A stretch of DNA of 5,237 bases from Bacteroidota bacterium (GTDB lineage: Bacteria > Bacteroidota > Bacteroidia > Flavobacteriales > Flavobacteriaceae), in contig JADWMI010000182.1 in NCBI GenBank assembly GCA_015767395.1, positions 1 through 5,237 of the forward strand. Direction: 5' to 3'. This document shows positions 1-5,237 of the stretch, piece after piece. A program made the translations under genes and the position numbers. The notes beneath the pieces were generated by a model, which was given only the letters and a program-made list of their open reading frames with translations, was not told where the DNA came from and ran no database searches. Numbering within the stretch: position 1 is the stretch's first letter; each line of letters starts with the position of its first letter.

Positions 1-608
1 TTTTCAAAACGCATTTCGTCTAACCAAAAAGTATATCCAGTACCATTTGTACTTTGAGTTCCTGCTGAAAAAAGGAACATTCCTTTTTCTTGAACCAATT
101 TTGAAGGGTCTGGTATAGGAATAATAATTTTTCTCCAATCAGTAGATAACTCAACATTCTCTAAAGTAACAGCATATTCATTGCCTTCGAAGTCAGTTCC
201 AAACCCAACTGTACCTATGGTTGCTGTGGTTGAGCCCTTTGCCCAAAACGTTAAGGCATCATAACTTGTAAGATCTCTACCTGCTCCTCGGTCTTTAAAA
301 ATACCGCCTATATAACCTCCATCTGGGTCAGATGGTGTTGGCACATCAATTCTAATTGATGATGACCCTTGATAAGCCTCATCATTATCAGTTCCAAAAC
401 CTTGTGTATTGGCACCAGTTGCTGGGTCAAATGATATAAAGAATTCATCAGTTAATCCAACAGGAGCATCAGTATATATTTCTCCGCTTGCGTTGTGACT
501 TGCGAATTCAACATCATCAGAATATTCTCTTTCACAACTAACTGTTAGCGTAAAAATAAACCCTAAAAGTAGTGTGATTTTTAAATAAATAAATTTTATA
601 TTTTTCAT
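1..608 (-). CDS. Surface lipoprotein with carbohydrate-binding-type beta-sandwich (3' end cut by window edge)
   Basis: Translating the minus strand from the ATG at 608 gives 202 open codons to base 1, with no stop, so the C-terminus lies outside the window. Residues 1-24 are a lipoprotein signal (two lysines, a hydrophobic stretch, then LTVSC) with C25 as the lipidated cysteine. The lipobox is loose but acceptable for Bacteroidota. The acidic motif SDDVE at residues 30-34 resembles the flavobacterial lipoprotein export signal that sends lipoproteins to the cell surface, although it sits a few residues further from the cysteine than usual. Residues about 45-202 read as one beta-sandwich of the galactose-binding-like type (CBM11/CIA30-like). 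They contain SSSIRIDVP, an FWAKG motif (121-125) and a closing strand WLDEMRFE. Inferred role: binding glycan at the surface. A catalytic domain such as GH16 could follow beyond the edge. The start lies 13 bp after the hydrolase stop, which indicates cotranscription. The spacer is A-rich with no proper Shine-Dalgarno site. Confidence 0.8.
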   Translation of the reverse strand, partial: MKNIKFIYLKITLLLGFIFTLTVSCEREYSDDVEFASHNASGEIYTDAPVGLTDEFFISFDPATGANTQGFGTDNDEAYQGSSSIRIDVPTPSDPDGGYIGGIFKDRGAGRDLTSYDALTFWAKGSTTATIGTVGFGTDFEGNEYAVTLENVELSTDWRKIIIPIPDPSKLVQEKGMFLFSAGTQSTNGTGYTFWLDEMRFE

Positions 609-621
609 TTCTCTATTTTTT

Positions 622-3600
622 TTATTTACCAATATTAATATGTACGTACGTTCTAATTTCCCACTCATTTCCATCGCCAAATCCAACAGGGCTTGCTACT
701 GGTAGTGGAGGAAAAGTGTTAGGCACAAAAGTATTAGTAGGAGAATAACGTGCTGAATATTGATCCAGAGATCTCCAAGTCCCTCTAATTCCAATTTTGG
801 TATTTGGTAAAATAAACCAATTTCGTTTTCCAACAGATGTTGATAAATCTAACATTAACTGTACTGGATACGTTAAGTTGAAATCACGATGATAATCATA
901 TGGACCCCAATCATTGATTTTGACAGTACTAACTAACTTCATTTTTTTATAAATCACTCTAACATCTCCTCCAAAACGATTAATTAATCTTGGGTCATCA
1001 CCATTGGCTTGACCATTACCAACAAACAGATTCGCAATTAATCCAAAATCTGAATTTAATTTTGATACAATTCGAGAATTTGTTTCCCAAAGGTCTTCTG
1101 CAGGCGCAGAATTTGGAAATGCAAAGGATGTACGATCATCTAAAAATCCTATTGCTGCATCCATTGAATTTGGATGATGACGAAAAACAAAACCAAGATT
1201 CATTGCAAATTTTGCATCTTCCGCCATGTCATTGTCCCATTCATACATCCAAGTACCCGGTGTGGGATCGTAGCTTAATAAAAGTTCTCCAGCCGTTGTT
1301 TCTCTATTCTCTCTTACAGCAAAAGGATCGTCTTGAACATTTCTAAGTCGTCCCGGTGCTTGAACATCATTTGGCATCGCTTCAACAATAGGTTTTTGCC
1401 ATAAAAAGTTTGGGGCAATTGTTAGATCCCCTATAAGATAGGTGAAACCCGTAAGAAAGTTGGTTTGGTTTCCGCTTCCTGTATCTTTAAGTGTCCAGCC
1501 TGTAAAAGTTCTTGTCTGATCTGCACCCCCACGAGCAACTAATCCTGCTGCTGCGCCCTGAGCATAAAAGTTAATCGGTCCGTTAGAATATGTTACTTTG
1601 GCTTTTGCTCCCCAGTTATCTTCTGAATTAATTTTATCATTATAAATAATATATTTTTCCCCAGAATCTTGCACATTTGGATTGTAATTTGGATTCTTTT
1701 CAGCAATTTGAAATTCTCTACCATTTAAGGGTTGACCTCCCCAAAGACCTCCAATTTCAACTCCAAAAGAGCCAAATTCTCTTTTAATATGAAGTGTAGC
1801 TCTACGTGTTTGTGGAAGCGGTACTGCAAAAGAAGAAACAGCTTCATTTGCATCGTCTATATCTTCATGGTAAATACCAGAGACATCGAATTTACCTATT
1901 GTTCTGCTATATTTTAAAAGTACAGCTGGGTTTGCTCCCCACCAAAGTTGAGGACCAAAAGCAGCTTTTAAACCTTTTATAGCTTTTTTACCATCAATTT
2001 CAATACCTGAAATTTCACCATTATAAATATCTAAGTTTGGACCATAGTTTGCTTCGGGATATAAACCGAAAAAGTCGCCTTCATAACCCCACTGACCATG
2101 ACCAGTACGATAAAAACCTCTTAAATCAAAATCTTTAGCGTTCCATTCAAATTCAGCATTATATACTTTCACTGCTTCTAAGTTGGTAAGATCTAAATTT
2201 CCTTCATCTGTATTTACCGATACGGTGCGCCCTCTGTTTTCATAAAAAATTTCATCAATAGGGTTGTCTGCAACATGTCCGAGAATATTAAAGTTTATAT
2301 TTGCGCGCATATTTGCCACAGGATTTCCCTCAACACCTACATAGAAAGACTGCATATGATCAAAACCAAGTTGATCAGGGAATGTAATGTTATCTGGATC
2401 TCTTGAATCTGGAGTTGTAATTAGATTACCACCCGTATTAAATGTTGTAAATTCGGCTCTCATATTGCTAAGACGTATTTTAGCTCCTTCATTGCTCTTT
2501 AAAGCCGCTTTGTCTCCACGTGCTCTTAAGACCGCATCCATCAAATTAACATTTGAAAAATAATCTTCAACAAATTCTGCTGTAACATCTGCGTCATATG
2601 GGTTTAATTGATGTGCTTCTTTTAAAGCATAATATGCGGCACGTGGGTAAAGGTCATAAAGTCCTCTTTCATTTGTTGGCCCTTTTGCACAAATACCGAA
2701 CCATTCTTCATTCATATTATTAGCACCAGGATATTCAACGTCTAGGGTATAACCCCCTGCATTCCAAGTAGATTCAGTTTGATGTGTATCTGCATCTTCT
2801 CTATCATCAAAACCAGCTTTCCACCAACCATCACTAAATTGAAATGTAAAACCACCAATAGCGTTATTTGTTTTTCCTAAACCAGCAGCGTTTTGGTAAA
2901 TTTCTTTCCAGTTATTTACCATATAATATGCTTGCATTTTTTGGTCTTCAGCATTATTAATAGCATTGAATGCATCTGCACCAAATTCTGTAAACATAAT
3001 TGGTTTGTTCAACTTGTCTTTAACTACTTGAAAGATATCACCAAATGAAACACCACGATAAGAGTTCACTCCATATATATCCACATCTTTACATTCTTCC
3101 GCAACAATATCAATAAATAAGGTATCCCCATTACAAATGGCTACAGGGTGCGATGAGTCTATTGATTTTATTAATTTAGCAGCCTCATTCATAAGCTTAT
3201 ACATAGGGCGTCCACGTAACTCACCAACAGCATTAATTTTCTCTTCTCCATCTGGAAAATCTTCTGTTTCTGCACCTGCCCAAAACAGTCCATAATTATT
3301 TTCATTACCAATTAAGTACAACAATAAGCCAGGAGTGTTTTTGTATTCTTTAACCAATTTGTCAACTTCAGATAAAAGTATTTCTTGCGTATGTGCGTCT
3401 GCGTAATTTGTAACTGGAGTCCAAACACCATCTATAGTTAAACCATAACGACCAAAAGGATCGTTAAGCATCGTGTAGATGCCGTAGTTTTCGTAGATAT
3501 ACTGAATCCATTTTGCAGGAACACCGGTATACTGACGAATAACATTGACATTCATATTTTTTAAAAGTGACATTTCTGAATCAAGTCCAGCCTTAATGAA

Positions 3601-3807
3601 TTCATCCGACTTTTTCCAAAAATTAGCATTTACAGTATTAGTTCCAATAGGTATATAATCCCAGTTCATACCGTTGATCATAAAATCCTTCCCGTTGACG
3701 ACTAATTTCATTCCTTTATCATTTTTTACAACGGACACCCGATCAACCTGGGCAAATACCGATGACGTAAATAAGAAAAGAATTAGTATTAGAAACTTGT
3801 TTTTCAT
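622..3807 (-). CDS. Secreted clan GH-A TIM-barrel glycoside hydrolase fused to an outer-membrane beta-barrel
   Basis: The protein has 1061 residues. Residues 1-19 form a Sec signal peptide with probable cleavage at VFA|QV. Residues about 33-400 form a TIM barrel of the GH2-catalytic-domain/GH5/GH72 type. It opens with VNGKDFMINGMNWD and has the conserved arginine R91 in NVIRQY. The acid/base candidate is E169 in LYLIGNEN, the beta-6 motif is YGVNSYRG (245-252), the nucleophile candidate is E274 in IMFTEFGAD, and a tryptophan-rich beta-8 segment includes W328/W329. Both catalytic glutamates are present, so it is probably an active retaining glycosidase or transglycosidase on a beta-linked glycan. 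The N-terminal sandwich domains of ordinary GH2 enzymes are missing. After a helical link (about 405-440), residues about 445-1061 alternate polar and hydrophobic residues in short strands split by Gly/Asp/Asn-rich turns, ending EIRTYVHINIGK. This pattern is that of a porin-like outer-membrane barrel. The start is supported by the signal peptide. It is the first gene of a probable operon with the lipoprotein at 608. The exact GH family and substrate are not determined. Confidence 0.85.
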   Translation of the reverse strand: MKNKFLILILFLFTSSVFAQVDRVSVVKNDKGMKLVVNGKDFMINGMNWDYIPIGTNTVNANFWKKSDEFIKAGLDSEMSLLKNMNVNVIRQYTGVPAKWIQYIYENYGIYTMLNDPFGRYGLTIDGVWTPVTNYADAHTQEILLSEVDKLVKEYKNTPGLLLYLIGNENNYGLFWAGAETEDFPDGEEKINAVGELRGRPMYKLMNEAAKLIKSIDSSHPVAICNGDTLFIDIVAEECKDVDIYGVNSYRGVSFGDIFQVVKDKLNKPIMFTEFGADAFNAINNAEDQKMQAYYMVNNWKEIYQNAAGLGKTNNAIGGFTFQFSDGWWKAGFDDREDADTHQTESTWNAGGYTLDVEYPGANNMNEEWFGICAKGPTNERGLYDLYPRAAYYALKEAHQLNPYDADVTAEFVEDYFSNVNLMDAVLRARGDKAALKSNEGAKIRLSNMRAEFTTFNTGGNLITTPDSRDPDNITFPDQLGFDHMQSFYVGVEGNPVANMRANINFNILGHVADNPIDEIFYENRGRTVSVNTDEGNLDLTNLEAVKVYNAEFEWNAKDFDLRGFYRTGHGQWGYEGDFFGLYPEANYGPNLDIYNGEISGIEIDGKKAIKGLKAAFGPQLWWGANPAVLLKYSRTIGKFDVSGIYHEDIDDANEAVSSFAVPLPQTRRATLHIKREFGSFGVEIGGLWGGQPLNGREFQIAEKNPNYNPNVQDSGEKYIIYNDKINSEDNWGAKAKVTYSNGPINFYAQGAAAGLVARGGADQTRTFTGWTLKDTGSGNQTNFLTGFTYLIGDLTIAPNFLWQKPIVEAMPNDVQAPGRLRNVQDDPFAVRENRETTAGELLLSYDPTPGTWMYEWDNDMAEDAKFAMNLGFVFRHHPNSMDAAIGFLDDRTSFAFPNSAPAEDLWETNSRIVSKLNSDFGLIANLFVGNGQANGDDPRLINRFGGDVRVIYKKMKLVSTVKINDWGPYDYHRDFNLTYPVQLMLDLSTSVGKRNWFILPNTKIGIRGTWRSLDQYSARYSPTNTFVPNTFPPLPVASPVGFGDGNEWEIRTYVHINIGK

Positions 3808-3835
3808 TGTGAGTTTTTTAAAGTTGAGTTTACTA

Positions 3836-3843
3836 CAAATAAA
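3836..3843 (-). promoter_or_regulatory. Weak candidate -7 box for the hydrolase operon
   Basis: On the minus strand this reads TTTATTTG, matching the Bacteroidota TAnnTTTG box except at position 2. It would place the transcription start about 20 nt before the ATG at 3807. No TTG -33 element lies at the expected distance, so the operon may depend on an activator or use another promoter further upstream. Confidence 0.25.
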
Positions 3844-3890
3844 TTCAATTAGTTATCCTATAAATCTACTAATTAATATAGTTGATTTGT

Positions 3891-3965
3891 GAAATTTATT
3901 CTTAAAATTTCTCTACATCATCAATTAATGTAGCTGAAAATTAAGAATATAGCTTATTCTATATT
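3891..3965. repeat. Three consecutive inverted repeats upstream of the hydrolase gene
   Basis: Three perfect dyads follow one another. They are GAAATTT/AAATTTC (3891-3897 with 3905-3911), CTACAT/ATGTAG (3913-3918 with 3928-3933) and AATATAG/CTATATT (3946-3952 with 3959-3965). They could be protein-binding dyads. They could also be hairpins in a long 5' leader if the operon promoter lies further upstream. The first and third are AT-only or nearly so, hence likely to arise by chance; the second is less so. Confidence 0.4.
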
Positions 3966-4032
3966 GTTTTTCCTAAAGGCTGAGGAATAAACAGATAATT
4001 AATTTCATTGTGTTTTTTTAGAAATATGAAGT

Positions 4033-4053
4033 AAATGTTAAGCAAATGTTAAG
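4033..4053. repeat. Two direct repeats AAATGTTAAG at 11-bp period
   Basis: The 10-mer occurs at 4033-4042 and exactly again at 4044-4053, so both copies face the same side of the DNA helix. This layout is common for dimeric activator or response-regulator sites. It lies about 230 bp before the hydrolase ATG and about 380 bp before the regulator ATG. Confidence 0.4.
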
Positions 4054-4123
4054 GTGTTTGGAAGTTTAAAATATAGTATATTAACAAGATTATAACCTAT
4101 ATTGTATAATTTCATCATATTTT

Positions 4124-4152
4124 TTGACTAATAATTACTTAACAAAAATTTG
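4124..4152 (+). promoter_or_regulatory. Candidate promoter for a small RNA
   Basis: TTG at 4124-4126 is followed after 18 bp by AAAATTTG (4145-4152), one mismatch from the Bacteroidota TAnnTTTG box. It faces the terminator at 4201-4230 and would start transcription near 4158. The match is weak taken alone; its position before an orphan terminator is what makes it worth listing. Confidence 0.25.
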
Positions 4153-4157
4153 CGAAT

Positions 4158-4230
4158 CGACTAATTAGAGCCGTTAATTCACATTGCTTTTGGTGGTACC
4201 AATACACTTTTTAACAAAGTGTATTTTTTT
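4158..4230 (+). ncRNA. Possible small RNA of about 70 nt ending at an intrinsic terminator
   Basis: A strong plus-strand terminator has no protein gene in front of it, and a promoter-like pair lies about 75 bp upstream. Together they outline a short non-coding transcript. Inside it, TTGGT/ACCAA (4190-4194 with 4198-4202) can form a small hairpin that shares two bases with the terminator stem. The segment is richer in G+C than its surroundings. It does not match any RNA family I recognise. Alternatives are a relic terminator from a lost gene or an attenuator in a long regulator leader. The 5' end is a guess. Confidence 0.3.
4201..4230 (+). terminator. Rho-independent terminator, plus strand
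   Basis: AATACACTTT (4201-4210), a loop TTAAC, and the perfect complement AAAGTGTATT (4216-4225) are followed by T to 4230, giving a 10-bp stem and a seven-T run counted from 4224. On the minus strand there is no U-run after the hairpin, so it works in the plus direction only. No gene on the plus strand precedes it within the intergenic region, and the neighbouring minus-strand operon cannot use it. Confidence 0.75.
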
Positions 4231-4386
4231 AACTCCATAATAGGTTTTTGAAATGGGATTAACCTTTCTTGATAAGTTTAAAAAACACCTCTACAACTAA
4301 ACACATAAAGTATATTTAACGGACTTTCATAAATTGAAAAGAATACTTAGTTCCATAACGAATTTGTATAAGAAAATTAAAAAAGT

Positions 4387-4410
4387 AAAATTTAAATTTT
4401 AATTAAAATT
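4387..4410. repeat. Overlapping AT palindromes abutting the regulator promoter
   Basis: Two perfect palindromes overlap: AAAATTTAAATTTT (4387-4400) and AATTTTAATTAAAATT (4395-4410). They fill the space where the -33 region would lie. They may act as an UP-like AT tract or as an operator for autoregulation; pure AT composition makes chance palindromes fairly easy. Confidence 0.4.
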
Positions 4411-4412
4411 GC

Positions 4413-4420
4413 TATCTTTA
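4413..4420 (+). promoter_or_regulatory. -7 promoter box of the propeller regulator
   Basis: TATCTTTA matches the Bacteroidota TAnnTTTG box in all but the last base, and its context (TATCTTTACAC) is typical of flavobacterial promoters. It ends 14 bp before the ATG at 4435, which puts the transcription start near 4427 and leaves a leader of under 10 nt. No TTG -33 element is seen at the usual spacing. Confidence 0.55.
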
Positions 4421-4434
4421 CACGAAATTTATTC

Positions 4435-5237
4435 ATGTATTTATTAAAAAAGATACTACTTGTAGTTTTATTTATTTCTGTTCTTGTTGATGCGCAAGAA
4501 CTTCCACCAATAGTAGCATATTCAGTAAAAGATTATTTAGGACAAACCCAAAATTGGAAAATTGATCAATCTTTTGAAGATTATATTTATATAGGGAACA
4601 ATAGTGGTTTGTTGGAATATAATGGCGCTAATTGGAAAATTTATCCTTCGTCTAATAATTCAATCATAAGATCAGTTAAAGTAATTGGTAAAAAGGTTTT
4701 TACTGGTTGCTATATGGATTTTGGATTCTGGATTAAGAATGATTATGGTAACTTAACTTATACTTCGCTGGTTGAAAAATCACCAACTTCATTATTAGCT
4801 GATGAATCTTTTTGGAACATATTACACTTTGAAGATTATGTGTTATTTCAGTCCTTAAACAGAATATACATTTATAACCTTACTGATGAATCATTTAAAA
4901 TAATAGAGGCTCCATCAAAAAGAGCAGTTCTTTTCAACTTTGGGAACTCTATTTATTTTCAAAAATCGAATGAAGGAATTTTTAAAATTGAAAACGGTGA
5001 AGCTATTTTAGTTTCAAATGAACAAGTAATAAAAGACCAAGTAATTGTTGGCACTTTTTTAATAAATAAAAAACCGCTTTTTCTAACAGAAAACGGTGAA
5101 TTTTATTTTTTTGAAAATGATACATTATTACGATGGAATATAAGTGCTAATCAAATTTTAAAATCAAAAAATATTTATAGCAGTATTAGGCTATCTGATG
5201 GAAGTTTTATTTTAGGAACTATTTCAAATGGAATTTA
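4435..5237 (+). CDS. Secreted beta-propeller sensor, N-terminal part of a two-component-propeller/triple-tyrosine regulator (3' end cut)
   Basis: The ATG at 4435 opens 267 codons that run off the right edge without a stop. Residues 1-20 form a signal peptide (YLLKK, hydrophobic core, VDA|QE). The mature N-terminus, LPPIVAYSVKDY followed by QNWKIDQ, is the typical opening of flavobacterial propeller regulators. A Reg_prop-like blade is visible at about 52-70 (YIGNNSGLLEYNGANW), then SIIRSVKVIGKKVFTGCYMDFGFW (77-99), and more blade repeats follow, such as NEGIFKIENG and LTENGEFYFFEND. In this family the propeller (about 700 residues) is followed by a triple-tyrosine domain, a membrane helix and either a LuxR-type helix-turn-helix or a histidine kinase. 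Those parts lie outside the window, so the output type is unknown. The divergent position suggests it senses a glycan signal in the periplasm and controls the hydrolase operon. No upstream in-frame ATG was found nearby, and there is no Shine-Dalgarno site. Confidence 0.82.
   Translation, partial: MYLLKKILLVVLFISVLVDAQELPPIVAYSVKDYLGQTQNWKIDQSFEDYIYIGNNSGLLEYNGANWKIYPSSNNSIIRSVKVIGKKVFTGCYMDFGFWIKNDYGNLTYTSLVEKSPTSLLADESFWNILHFEDYVLFQSLNRIYIYNLTDESFKIIEAPSKRAVLFNFGNSIYFQKSNEGIFKIENGEAILVSNEQVIKDQVIVGTFLINKKPLFLTENGEFYFFENDTLLRWNISANQILKSKNIYSSIRLSDGSFILGTISNGI

Larger units (their letters stand above)
3875..4105. repeat. Cluster of AATATAG/CTATATT heptamers, possible operator sites
   Basis: AATATAG occurs at 3875-3881, 3946-3952 and 4070-4076, and its reverse complement CTATATT occurs at 3959-3965 and 4097-4103. 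The last two are both followed by GT, giving a 9-bp direct repeat. Four copies form two inverted pairs with 6-bp and 20-bp spacers. I found none in the rest of the intergenic region. The role as regulator-binding sites is inferred from position only. Confidence 0.35.
3808..4434. other. Divergent intergenic regulatory region, 627 bp
   Basis: This very AT-rich stretch separates the minus-strand hydrolase operon from the plus-strand regulator. I found no convincing protein gene on either strand; the short frames seen are under 30 codons and lack support. It contains heptamer and inverted repeats (3875-4105), a direct repeat pair (4033-4053), a terminator hairpin (4201-4230) and the regulator promoter (4387-4420), each listed separately. 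In the remaining part, 4231-4386, I see nothing recognisable. Confidence 0.8.

Noticed and set aside
990..1346. Plus-strand open frame of 118 codons inside the hydrolase gene.
   Set aside because: It lies wholly antisense to the barrel-coding part of the hydrolase and its translation, rich in Gln, His and Leu, has no recognisable domain or start context.
1732..1917. Plus-strand open frame of 61 codons inside the hydrolase gene.
   Set aside because: Antisense to a well-supported coding region, with no domain, ribosome site or promoter.
3674..3892. Plus-strand open frame of 72 codons overlapping the hydrolase start.
   Set aside because: Antisense to the signal peptide and first residues of the hydrolase; the Ile/Leu/Phe-rich translation is what AT-rich antisense DNA gives.
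3946..3971. AATATAG/CTATATT hairpin followed by G and five T, considered as a second plus-strand terminator.
   Set aside because: The 7-bp stem has only one G-C pair and the T run is short and offset, so termination would be weak. The sequence is better explained as part of the heptamer repeat cluster.
4038..4118. Minus-strand frame of 26 codons in the intergenic region, starting with tandem ATGs.
   Set aside because: Too short, no ribosome site, no family resemblance, and it overlaps the repeat elements; such frames are expected by chance.
4192..4200. GGTGGTACC just before a terminator resembles the core of a T-box riboswitch.
   Set aside because: The conserved CGCG extension and a Stem I region are missing, T-box leaders are not typical of Bacteroidota, and no amino-acid or tRNA-synthetase gene follows. 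The nine-base match is probably chance.

Overview
The window looks like a fragment of a carbohydrate-utilisation locus from a marine-type or environmental Flavobacteriia/Bacteroidota bacterium. The reasons are AT-rich DNA, weak or absent Shine-Dalgarno sites, a TAnnTTTG-like promoter box, a lipoprotein with an acidic motif after the cysteine, and proteins typical of Bacteroidota glycan loci. The assignment comes from reading the sequence and was not confirmed by a database search.

Layout: on the minus strand, a 1061-residue secreted protein (622-3807) is followed after 13 bp by a lipoprotein with a carbohydrate-binding-type beta-sandwich (608 to beyond base 1, cut by the window edge). The two are spaced like an operon. 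The large protein joins a clan GH-A TIM-barrel glycoside hydrolase domain to about 600 residues that read as an outer-membrane beta-barrel. Divergently, on the plus strand, a secreted beta-propeller sensor/regulator starts at 4435 and runs off the right edge. It resembles the N-terminus of the 'two-component regulator propeller / triple-tyrosine' regulators that often sit beside flavobacterial glycan-utilisation operons.

Between the divergent genes lie 627 bp without a convincing protein gene. This stretch is not featureless. It holds a cluster of heptamer repeats and inverted repeats nearest the hydrolase gene, a pair of 10-bp direct repeats one helical turn apart, and a strong plus-strand intrinsic terminator with no gene in front of it, which may end a small RNA. 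It also holds a palindromic AT tract abutting a good promoter box just before the regulator.

Likely working model (inference): the regulator senses a glycan or its breakdown product in the periplasm and controls the divergent operon. The operon encodes a surface glycan-binding lipoprotein and a hydrolase physically tethered to an outer-membrane channel. No SusC/SusD pair is visible in the window. The glycan cannot be named from the sequence; a beta-glucan is one possibility.
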